In this document: positions 1 through 8,660 of the stretch, one piece after another | How positions within the stretch are numbered: position 1 is the stretch's first letter | Layout: every line of letters begins with the position of its first letter | Source: Gnetum montanum | Taxonomy: Eukaryota; Streptophyta; Gnetopsida; Gnetales; Gnetaceae | Length of the DNA stretch: 37,292 nucleotides | Reading direction: 5' to 3' | Assembly: GCA_015680685.1 (NCBI GenBank) | Contig: MNCI01009312.1 | Coordinates: 318,685 to 355,976, forward strand | Notes under the pieces: model-generated | Database searches by the model: none | Seen by the model: the letters and a program-made list of their open reading frames with translations, nothing else | What the model was told of the DNA's origin: nothing | Position numbers and translations under genes: made by a program

Positions 1-314
1 GGTGTGTACAATAAGTGGGAACCGATGCTGACGCTAGTTAATTTAGATTTAGATCCTTAGTTAGAATAGTTAGTTCTCTCAACCCTTCACCCCTTAGCAT
101 AGGAGATAAACCAAAAAAGACCAAAAAAATCATATACCTCGAACTTACTTAACCATAGAACATGACAACAACAAGTAAGTCTGGGAAGACAACGAATGAT
201 TAACCCCAAGTGTTCCATGGGGCATTTAGGCATTTAGTCTGCGGAGTTCAACCAGATCGCACGTGCTACGCTCGTTTTGTATGGTTGAGTGTAGGGGTAC
301 CTTGTCACTCATCA
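1..314 (+). repeat. LTR fragment (3' end), cut by the window edge
   Basis: This is the downstream end of a long terminal repeat related to the solo LTR at 2343-3104. It shares the GATGTGTAC-like block near the left edge, the 'CCTTAGC' stretch, the CCAGATCG block and the U5 box GTATGGTTGAGTGTAGGGG (279-297). It ends in ACTCATCA at 307-314, the terminus used by the other LTRs here. No primer binding site follows, so it is the 3' LTR of an element lying to the left, or a solo LTR. The start is outside the window, so a target duplication cannot be tested. It holds more CpG than the other LTRs. Confidence 0.8.
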
Positions 315-457
315 AGGACCATAATTTTGTGATGCTTAATCCTAAATGCAACCAAGGTTATCTCACAAACTAATGAATTCACTCATCTTGCTACTAATAC
401 TACTCACAAGAACAACTAAGAATCAATGATTCATTTCTTCAATGCCAATATCATAAT
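315..457. other. short gap between two LTRs
   Basis: No coding or structural signal is visible. The last five bases (ATAAT, 453-457) form the left target-site duplication of the element that follows. Confidence 0.6.
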
Positions 458-1396
458 TGATGAGTTGAAAATTGGTAGTGTTGACAATGCCTCGTGGACT
501 AGGCCCCATCAACTAGGCTACGTCGACTAAGCCCCATCGACGCATTGTTTGATCCATTGACGTAGCCCCGTCGATGGATTGTTTGATGCATTGACATAGC
601 CCCATCGATGTAGGATCTATTCTTACCTATAAATACTTGTCAACCCATCATGTTTAGGGGCATCTTGGCCATAGTTGTAACAAATCTCTTGCGATTTTTA
701 CAATTGAAAGTTAGAATATTTTTCGAAGTGCCCGCAACAAGAGTCATTGAGTATACAAATCTTTATTCAAGCACTGTTGTACCTAAGCACAATAGTGTAT
801 GCAGCAATAAAGATAAGCTTCTTGATAAACCTTGTAGCATTTTGGATAGCTTAAATGTTTTATTCATGCATTTAATGTTTTTAGTTATTTATTCAATGTT
901 CTTTAGTAATTAAGCTAATTAAGTAAGATAAGCTAAATAACGATTAAGTAAACACATAAGTACGACCACTTCAAGCATGCCTATGACATTTGGTAATCCC
1001 AATAATACTTAACATTTGGTAACCCAACAACATTTTATGTGTTTAGGATGTGCATGACAAGTGGGATTGGATACTTATGTTAGGACTAGTTGAAAAATAG
1101 TTAGCCCATTAGATTAAATTTGATATTAAATTACTTTATTCTCTATCCCATTTATTTCAAGCACAAAAACCATAAAATATAAAATGATAAAAATCATGTG
1201 TCTCAATTACACTTAAACCATACCCTTAAGCTTCACAAGTGTATTTGGGAGGAAAAAAAATGTCTTCGACATCCAGTTTACTTCCTAGAGAACTAGTGCA
1301 CCGAAAAACTATAGAATTCACAAAATTTCACCAGATCACTCGTGAATGCTTCATGATTCATATGGTTGAGCATAGGGTAACTTTGACCACTCATCG
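458..1396 (+). repeat. 5' LTR of the plus-strand element
   Basis: It begins TGATGAGT and ends ACTCATCG; the last base is probably a mutated A, since relatives end ACTCATCA. It is alignable over its length with 13543-14350. Visible parts are a U3 repeat block with four GCCCC cores, a TATA box CTATAAATA (628-636), a poly(A) signal AATAAA (806-811), two copies of a TTTGGTAAYCC motif around 990-1030, and the U5 box near 1360-1378. It is 131 bp longer than the 3' LTR because that copy lost U3 repeat units and about 60 bp at an N. Confidence 0.93.
485..636 (+). promoter_or_regulatory. U3 promoter: GCCCC repeat block plus TATA box
   Basis: Four imperfect repeats of about 35 bp carry GCCCC cores at 503, 531, 565 and 599, with surrounding GTCGA/TCGAT and TTGTTTGAT segments. 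A TATA box CTATAAATA follows at 628-636. This is the expected place for the RNA polymerase II promoter of an LTR element. The same module, including the 17-mer GACTAGGCCCCATCAAC (497-513), recurs inside the element at 9975-9991. Confidence 0.75.
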
Positions 1397-1397
1397 T

Positions 1398-1415
1398 TGG
1401 TGCCGTTGATGGGGA
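1398..1415 (+). other. primer binding site, tRNA-Asp type
   Basis: TGGTGCCGTTGATGGGGA lies one base after the 5' LTR. It differs at a few positions from TGGCGCCGTTGCCGGGGA, the site complementary to the 3' end of plant tRNA-Asp used by Athila/Tat-type elements (family knowledge). It primes minus-strand DNA synthesis and confirms that 458-1396 is the 5' LTR. Confidence 0.88.
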
Positions 1416-1538
1416 TTTTTTTTGTTTGAAACATGTGCTATCTAGGATTAGGGAATATCATTAACATTGTTGGACAAAACCTAAGGTCAACATCATTCTC
1501 ACATGTAATATAATCACCTAAGCATACTAATATTTTAT
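1416..1538 (+). other. untranslated leader
   Basis: AT-rich leader between the primer site and the leader domain. No start codon in a convincing context is visible and nothing else is recognised. Confidence 0.5.
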
Positions 1539-2342
1539 TTGTTTTGCAAAATTTCTTCTTCTCATAGGCTTCATGATGCTAAATCACCAATCCCCCAAGA
1601 ATGTAAGGTGGTATATACTCACCCAGATGAGTATGTGCTTGATTTCACCTTCATCTTGCACCAGGATGACCAACTGCGATGGCGTGACATGGAAGGAAAT
1701 ATTGTAATGCCTCTTGATCAATTTGTGCCCGTGATGCTGCTTCAACCTCTTAAGAAGTTAGGCATCCAAGAACTTCAAGAGAAGTATGTTGTGCATGATT
1801 ACAACTATCAGGACTACCATCCCACTAAAACACAACATTGAAGAGATCAACACTAGGAGAAGCACCATGAGTTTGTGAAGGGAAAACGATTCACCAATCC
1901 TTTGTTCCTACTTAACCAAGAGAACAATGAGGACCCTTCCTTTGGGATCTCTCAACATGAAAATTCTCCACCTCTTATTACTGGTGATGATGGGGTGGCC
2001 TTGAATCTGTAGTCTACTATCAAAAATCTAGGTTTCGGTGGAGATGGCATTCAAGGCAAGGGCTCAAACAAGCATCAAGATGATAAGAAAACTGACATGG
2101 CCATCACAACTGATCGAGAGTTAGTAGATACCATGGTGGTGGCAGTCCTCCTCCCTCTTTTCCCTCTTCATCTGCATCTTCTTCTTTCTCTTTTGGTTTT
2201 GAAAAAAATCACAAAAGAAGAAACCATGATGGAGGTGAATAGAAAGACAATAATACTAATCATTAGGCCCATAATGAATGAAGGGGTAATAGAGGACATC
2301 ATCAGTGACAACAAAATAATGATGATGATGAGCCTTTATTGG
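1539..2342 (+). pseudogene. leader domain ahead of gag (RWRDM domain), decayed
   Basis: An open stretch runs to 1841 and continues in the same frame past stops to about 2010. The core reads LDFTFILHQDDQ, then RWRDMEGNIVMPLD, then an ML-rich helix. The minus-strand element encodes the same core (LEFTFIFH, RWRDMQDNIVLPLE) at about 18260-18390, so it is real protein under past selection. From about 2145 the frame shifts to a Ser-rich then Asn/His/Arg/Asp-rich low-complexity segment ending DDDEPLL at the solo LTR insertion point. Function is unknown; position suggests an N-terminal extension of Gag. Ogre-type Tat elements have an extra ORF upstream of gag, but I cannot show homology. ATG 1539 is only the first in-frame ATG and the true start may lie upstream. 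Confidence 0.72.
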
Positions 2343-3104
2343 TGATGAGTCATGGTCTGTCAAGCCTAGTTATCAGAGCCTATAAATAAAAGGTGGCACA
2401 CTTGGTTTTGGTCATTAGTCTTTAGATTTTATTGTAAGTTTTTAAGTTTAGATTCCTCTCAATCCTTTTTCCCTAGTGCATGCCCACAGTGTGGTGATTG
2501 TAATTGTACGGCATCCTTATCTGTGTATGATGTACTTGGACATGCACATGACCAAAAATAAAGATCGAGATTACTTCATCATTGCAGCATTCACTTAGTT
2601 TAATTATTTATTTAATTGTTATTTACTGCTTTCTTAGTTAATATCTCTTCACCCTAAACTCCTGTTAAACGCAGAATGAGTACAACTTGATTACAAGCAT
2701 TTAAGTGTGACTACTTGGTAACCCAATAGCGTACCTAGGATCTATGCTTGGTAATCCCAGTGGTAGTCATGCACGAGGTTCAAGATGTGTACAGGATTGA
2801 GGAACAGATGCTCATCGTACTTACGCTAGCTTAGATTCTCTCTCACCCTCTCCCCCTTAGCTTAATTAATATCATTTTCCATTACACATAAGAGTAACAT
2901 TAGTATAGGAACACATCATACACCTCATTCTAGACTAAACCATATGTGACAAAGTTAACACTAGTCCAAATAGGAAGACAATGAACTACGACCTAAGGAT
3001 AACTATCTTGATACACAACTAGCCCATCTGTGAAGTTCGCCCAGATCGTGCATGAAACGATCGTATTCGTATGGTTGAGTGTAGGGGTACCTCGTCACTC
3101 ATCA
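2343..3104 (+). repeat. solo LTR nested in gag
   Basis: A 762-bp unit begins TGATGAGT and ends ACTCATCA, with 5-bp flanks ATTGG (2338-2342) and ACTGG (3105-3109) matching at 4 of 5. It has a TATA box TATAAATA (2381-2388) only 38 bp from its start, AATAAA (2557-2562), two TTGGTAAYCC motifs near 2715-2760, and the U5 box at 3069-3087. No internal region or second LTR is attached, so it is a solo LTR left by LTR-LTR recombination. Removing it with one target copy joins the gag reading frame on both sides. Confidence 0.93.
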
Positions 3105-4700
3105 ACTGGCAACCCAAAGCATGTTAAATATTGTAGAGGCTGTAAAAATTTCAACCAAGCATGTGAGAGATAGTTAAATCAAGCATCTAGACATGAATAA
3201 TATTCCAAGATTTGAGGGGGGATATAACTCTGATCTAAAAGATCATCTACAAGCCTTTCATGATGCCTATGCCTTACAAAATATAGAAACTTATTAGCCA
3301 AAATTAAAGTTATTTCCTAGAATAGTCATCAAAGAGGCAGAAAGCTAGTATTGGTCCTTACAACCAAAATCCATTTGCAGATGGAGTACCATGCTAGAAC
3401 TATTTAATGAAAAATACGAGACGTGCTCTAGAGTATCTANTACGTGCTCCAGAGTATCTAATCGGAGAAGGCAAATCCAAGGCTATAAATAGGAAATACA
3501 TGAACCTTTGGATGTTTCCATGGGCAAATATTATTCTATCTTACACTAATTCCCTAGCCATAATTATTCTTAGAGGGAACAACTCCACCACATCATAGAT
3601 GGGCTCAAAGTAGAAACCAGAAGAACTCTTGAGGTTTATGCCCAAGGGAGACTATCTAAACTAAGAGCTCATCAAATCCAAAGGCTAATAAAGTAGGTAG
3701 CAAAAGAAGAAGGTGAGTTGTGAAAGAGGGAAAGTATAGAAGAATATAATAGGGACCCTTCCATCAGGAAAAGGGAGGTCTAATTCTGTGACAAGGAGGA
3801 GTTGCCACTTGACAAGGTGGTGAATAAGAAAACCTTTCCTATCCAAAAATTTGTTTCTAATATTTTAGCAAAGGGTGATAAACTGTGGGACTCTTTAGAT
3901 GAAAAATTCCAAAACACTATAAATATTTCTAAAGAATCCAAAGAGTAGAATAGTGATCATAACCACAAGAGGTGGAAAGAAGCTGAACACGCCTACCAAA
4001 GAGGTAAAGGCAAAGCTATTGTAGTAGAAGAAGTTGTGGAGATAGAATCTGATGATGATGTTGGGTGTGACATTTTTCAATATGACCATCCTAAGGAATT
4101 TTTCCCTATGGTTTCACACTTACAAGAGTCTTGGATGTATGCACTAAATCCTTTACTAGTAAGGAGGCAAGCACCTATACAACCACCTTATCCTTAAGGT
4201 AATCCAAGGTAGTTCCACCAACAACAACAAGCTTCCTATCCAAGTGGAGCTCCACCACAACCATATGAGAAATACTAGTAGTGGCAACAACCACAATCGT
4301 GGGGGATACCACCACCAAGATAGTAGCACCATTACAGACAACTAGATCCATATGGGTACTATGTTCAACAATCTATTTCTCCATGTGGCTCTACCAACCA
4401 CGCCTCATTCCAACATCACTATTATCCTCCAAAGTACCATCAAACTCATTCACCATCTACTTGAGGGAGGCCCCCATATCCATACCACCCTCTACATCTA
4501 TTTACACACATCCCTCCACCCTCAACCCAGTTGCCTCCTATTCTATTTATGTAAGGCAAAATTCCCCCACAGCCACAACAATGAAATGCTACAAGGGTTG
4601 TAAATTTACAAATAGCCTTCTAGTCAAGTGGTTTGATTAATGGATCCAAGAAATAACCATTTTTTTGACCTAATAGTCCTCCCAAACCCTCACAACCTAA
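3105..4700 (+). pseudogene. gag: gag, decayed
   Basis: The capsid-like part starts near 3190 with LDMNNIPRFEGGYN, then LQAFHDAYALQNIE, KLFPR, and WSTMLELFNEKY near 3380-3415. The minus element has the matching LDMNNMPWFEG, LQNIE, KLFPR and WSTMLEIFN. This is the Retrotrans_gag layout of Ty3/gypsy capsids, which assemble the particle. After frameshifts, 3811-4196 is open with acidic VVEIESDDD and YALNPLLVRRQ. A Pro/Gln/Tyr-rich region follows (4200-4600, with DPYGYYVQ) that is also present in the minus element. I see no intact CCHC zinc knuckle. The single N at 3440 sits in a short duplicated sequence. Many stops; not translatable. Confidence 0.85.
3421..3460 (+). other. 19-bp duplication around a single N (contig join)
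   Basis: ACGTGCTCTAGAGTATCTA (3421-3439) is followed by N (3440), T, and ACGTGCTCCAGAGTATCTA (3442-3460), with one mismatch. This is what two overlapping contig ends joined with one N, without merging the overlap, would look like. Confidence 0.6.
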
Positions 4701-4759
4701 TGTGCCTAGTTGTCCTATATCTTTAGCACCCTCGTCCTTTACACCAAACACATTCAACG

Positions 4760-5250
4760 ATCCTTCAAACCAAATGATGCCTTAGATTTGCACTATGATG
4801 TTAACTCAACTCATGCTACCTCCAATTGGATTAAGGCTGGCAACCTTCCCATAAAGAGATCTTACCCGAGAAGTCCTCTTATTTACTTACAAATTGTTAA
4901 ACATGAGCCATTTAAGTTTCTTCTTGTTTCCAGTTCTAGTGTCAATCTCATCTCTCATGACATGTATAAGGCCTAGAACCTACCACCTCTTAAGAAGAGA
5001 AATGTCCATTTGGAATTGGCAAACCAATTAATCACTATCCCTTTGGGATTAGTGGAGGACATTGTGACTATAATTTGTGGGTGGTCTTATCCTACTAATT
5101 TTCTAGTGATCAAGGTAGAAAATTATGAATGTGAGTTCCCCATCATTATGGAACATGCATGGTTAAGCACTGTTAATGCAAAAATGGGCATCAAGAACCT
5201 CTCCTTGAAAATCTCCAAGGAGAACAAATTTGGACGAATTGAGAAGAAGT
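4760..5250 (+). pseudogene. pol: retrotransposon aspartic protease, catalytic motif lost
   Basis: Two open stretches (to 4976 and from 5010) in the same frame form a retropepsin-like domain, which cleaves the Gag-Pol polyprotein. Landmarks are SPLIYLQIV, the flap-side LLVSSSSVNLIS (about 4920-4955), LPPLKKRNVHLELANQ, PLGLVEDI, and FPIIMEHAWLST where FPIILGRPFLAT is typical. The DSG or DTG catalytic triplet should lie in the LLV...VNLIS segment, but that position reads S-S-S, so the enzyme would be dead even without the stops. The minus element keeps D-S in the equivalent place. Confidence 0.83.
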
Positions 5251-5440
5251 GAATTCCATGCATCATGTACAATGATAACGGATACAATTACGTGTAGAAA
5301 ATTTAGTCCATTAAAAGTACATTCATTAAAGCATGTAATCAGTGTGCATATGAAATTGATATTAAAAGGTGTTTGTATGTAGTAGCCATAAAATAGGACA
5401 ACACCTAATGGCTAATAGCTAACTTTGATAGCAACACACT

Positions 5441-5710
5441 ATGACATGTCCTTATGTCGAGGACATGGATGAACTTGAGCAAGTTCATCACCAACTCTTT
5501 GATGATGAAGCTGATGATACCTGTTGGGGAGAGTTGGCAATCCATGATCATTTCAAGCTAGAGCCCCTAGAGTTAAAAACTCTACCAGCTAGTATGGAGT
5601 ATGCATTTTTAAGAAATGACAAGTCATTTATAATCAATGTAAATCTTTATCATGAACAAAAAGACAAATTGTTGAAGGTGGTCAAAAAATGGTCAACAAC
5701 CTTTGCTTAG
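5441..5710 (+). pseudogene. pol: protease-RT connector of pol
   Basis: An 89-codon open stretch carries the connector found in Athila/Tat-type pol. LEPLELKTLPASMEYAFL is followed by INVNLYHEQKDKLLKVVKKW, resembling the usual 'LKPLPxHLKYAFL ... LxxEQExKLLxVLKKH' layout (family knowledge). It leads toward RT, which starts after a frameshift near 5780. The 5253-5440 stretch before it is degenerate linker. Confidence 0.72.
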
Positions 5711-5779
5711 TCATATCTTGAACTAATTATAATTGATCGAAGGATATGCTAGCATTGTATCTACACTGACCTAGCCATG

Positions 5780-6345
5780 AAACTAAGAAGGTAGTCGTAG
5801 AGGTGGCTAAACCCCAAGTTAAAGCAAATTGTCAAAGAGGAAATAAAATAACTTCTCAAGGTGGGGTTCATATATCCCATCATGGATAGTGAGTGGGTTA
5901 GCCCACTCATAATTGTTCCAAAAAAATGTGGTAAGTGGTGGATCTGCATCGACTTTAGCCAATTGAATATGGTAGCATTTAAAGATAATTTTCATTGTCA
6001 TTTGTGGACAGAGTGTTGAACATCATATCTGGGCATTGCTATTATAGCTTCTTGGATGGTTATAGTGGCTATAACCAAATCAACATTATGCCAAAAGATT
6101 AGGCCAAAATAACGTTCATGAGTCCCTCAATGACTTTTGCATATTGCAAGATGATGTTTGATCTGTGCAATGCCCCTATAACATTTCAACACCTGGTCCT
6201 TAGTATTTTTTCACAAAAAATTGGTAGTGGGGTAAAAGTCTTTATGGATGAATTCTCTACCTATGGGGCTACATTTGAGCAAGCCCTGGATCACCTTGAC
6301 CAAGTACTGAAAAGATCTGTTGAAACAAATCTTAAGCTCAATTAG
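5780..6345 (+). pseudogene. pol: reverse transcriptase, FMDD changed to FMDE
   Basis: RT fingers and palm are readable across at least two frames: VGFIYPIMDSEWVSPLIIVPKK, the ICIDFSQLN motif, YYSFLDGYSGYNQI (first catalytic Asp in FLDG), FDLCNAPITFQ, and VKVFMDEFSTYG. The catalytic pair of Ty3/gypsy RT is normally FMDD or YIDD; here the second Asp codon is GAA (6250-6252), giving FMDE. The minus-strand relative still reads FMDDFSTYG. A frameshift near 5995-6005 and in-frame stops also disable the gene. Confidence 0.92.
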
Positions 6346-7050
6346 TAGAAAATTCATTTAATGGTCTAGGAGGGCATAGTACTAGGGCATAGAATTACTT
6401 TAGCAAGGATGGAGATGGATCTCAAAAAGATAAGGGTCATCCAAGGAATCACACGTCAACCAAAGATAGTTAAAGATGTCCAATCATTCCTTGGACACAC
6501 TGGCTACTACTGGTGGTTTATAGAGAATTTCTCTAAGACCATAAAGCCATTGGTCAAGCTTAAAAAGAAATATGCTCCATTCATCTAGACCAAGGAATGT
6601 CAACATGCATTCCAATAGCTAAAGGAAAAACTCATAGAAACTCCAATTCTATGAGCATCAGACCAGTCCAGAATATTTCATATAATGATAGATGCATCTA
6701 ATTATGCCTTGTGAGCCATTCTTATGCAACTGGACAATGAGAAACATCCATATTAAATTCATTGCATGAGCCAAAGCATTGTGGGTGCACAATTGAATTA
6801 CACCACAATTGAGAAAGAACTAATGGTAGTGGTGTATGCTCTCAAAAATTTCAAGTACTATGTGCTGGGCTATAAAGTGTTTGTGCACACTAATCATAGT
6901 GCCATTTGTTTCCTAATGAATAAGCCAACGATGAGCCCCTGTATCATATAGTGGCTCATTATCTTGCAAGAATTCGATCTCTTAATGGTAGATCAAAAAG
7001 GGACTGAGAATGTGGTTACTAACCATCTTTCTCGGTTAAGATGGGATAAC
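6346..7050 (+). pseudogene. pol: RT thumb/connection and RNase H, decayed
   Basis: After RT come VLGHRITLARMEMDLKKIRVI and VQSFLGHTGYY (connection), then RNase H with MIDASNYAL (first Asp), NYTTIEKELMVVVYALKNFKYY (catalytic Glu), VHTNHSAICFL and VVTNHLSRL. The last two normally read TDHSA and ADHLSR, so two active-site Asp residues appear to be Asn. Single-base G-to-A changes explain both. Several in-frame stops are present. RNase H removes the RNA template during reverse transcription. Confidence 0.88.
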
Positions 7051-8486
7051 AAAAAGGAGAACATGATCTCTGATCAATTTCTAGATGAACTCCTCATTAT
7101 AGGAGCAATAAATGACCAAGTTCCCACTAAATCAAAATGGTATGATGGCATCCTCACTTACCTTCTCACTCAGAAGATGCCATAAGTTTTGGACTTTAGG
7201 AAGAAACAACAATTTCTTCAATCGACTAAGTACTTCATGGAAATCAATGGACACCTTTATAAGGTATGTGCCAATGGCCTAGTTTGTTGTTGTGTCCCTA
7301 ATGCAAACCAATTATGCATTCTCCAGGATGCTCAAAAAGGCCCTTGCAAAGCCCACTATGCAGGGAGATGCATAGTCATAAAATCTTAATGGCAGGATAC
7401 TATTGGCCTACAATTTTCAGGGATGCCCACCAATTTGTCCAAACCTGTGAATGTTTTCAATGAGATGGTGGGATGACCCCTTTAATGGAGGATCTTCAAC
7501 ACTAGATTCAACCATTAGAGCCCTTTAATATATGAGGCATAGACTTTATAGATCAAATCACACCCATGTCCTATGGAAAGGCATACATCATCACGAGAGT
7601 TGACTACTATACCAAATGGGTAGAAGTAGCAGCCGTCATTGACTGTACATCATCCATTGCTTCTCGATTTGTACAACAACACCTTGTAAATAGGTTTGGT
7701 GTGCCATGTGCACTAATTTCTGACAATGGAACCCATTTTACAGGTGTCACCTTCTGGAAGTTGATGCAACACTTGGGGGTTGAACATAAATTAACAACAC
7801 CTTATCACCCCCTAAGCCAACAATCAAGCAGAAGTCACCAATAGGGAGATTATAAAGATCTTAACAAGGACTACAAACAAATATAAGAGAGATTGGAGCA
7901 CAAAACTCAATGATGCCCTCTAGGCCTATCACTCAACATGGAAACTCCCTATAGGCTATTCTCCCTATGAGTTGGTTTGTGGAAAAATTTCAAGACTTCT
8001 AGTCCTATCCAAGCTTCATACACTTTCAATAGCCTATGACTTGGACCTTGACCTGAGCCTAGCACAAAGAGAAAGATTGATCAACCTAAATGTGCTAGAT
8101 GAAAACTAATTAGTGGTCCTATCTTTGAATGAGGTGTAAAAATCATACAACAAGAAGAGTCATGACCTTAAAATATGAAAGCAAAATTTCAACCTAGAGA
8201 TAAGATTCTCTACTAGAACCCCACGGACATCCCTCAAAAAATAAAGTTCTAAATGTTGTGGGAGGGACCTCATATAATTGATGAAACTTTTCCTTCTGGG
8301 GCCATGTTAATCTACAAACTTGAGAGCCCAAATAAAAAGCAGTTGGTCAACATCCAACAAGTGAAACCTTTCCTTGAGCCAGAGAAAGCCAGTGTGACTA
8401 ATACCTCATTGGATGGACAACCACAATCTATATTCCACATCTCTTCCCTTCAACCTACTCTTGGGGGAAATGGCCATCCATGCTAA
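7051..8486 (+). pseudogene. pol: integrase, decayed
   Basis: The zinc-binding N-terminus spans about 7310-7460: the first His position reads ILQDAQ, the second His is kept in KAHYAG, and after a frameshift near 7388 come YYWPTIFRDAHQF and CECFQ, where CxxCQ is expected. The core has GIDFIDQI, the KWVEVAAV strand and LISDNGTHFTG. Beyond a frameshift near 7825 it reads QAEVTNREI with the third catalytic residue Glu. The C-terminus (8253-8486) reads MLWEGPHII...PSGAMLIYKL...LVNIQQVKPFLEP, a GPY/F-like module. The triad Asp-Asp-Glu is therefore still readable in pieces, but not in one frame. Confidence 0.9.
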
Positions 8487-8489
8487 CCA

Positions 8490-8660
8490 TGCGCATGGCT
8501 GCTCAGTTTTTCATTTTTTTGTTTTACACATCTTTGGTTTTTCACTCCATTGATTTTCCTAATCTTTTGTTTTACAACATCATTAGTATGTTTTATCTTT
8601 CTTGAATATTTTGTGTGACTTTTCATTATTTTTACTAATAAAAATGCTTTATTGCCACAA
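8490..8660 (+). other. T-rich tract after integrase
   Basis: The sense strand is strongly T-rich, with repeated TTTTCATTTTT, TTTGTTTTACA and TTTTTCACT. The minus element has a comparable T-rich tract on its sense strand directly after integrase. Its role is unknown. A pyrimidine tract here could act as a 3' splice-site context, which is speculation. Confidence 0.5.

Noticed and set aside
315-457. Second ACTCATC at about 380-386 considered as another LTR end
   Set aside because: No U5 box or TG-start partner accompanies it; a 7-base match is expected by chance.
2097-2345. 82-codon open frame with a Leu-rich segment resembling a signal peptide
   Set aside because: The alternative frame gives a Ser-rich, charged linker ending DDDEPLL that matches the minus element, so this frame is a shadow.
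4281-4640. 119-codon plus-strand open frame
   Set aside because: It overlaps the Pro/Gln/Tyr-rich gag region in another frame; the gag frame, not this one, has a counterpart (DPYxYYVQ) in the minus element.
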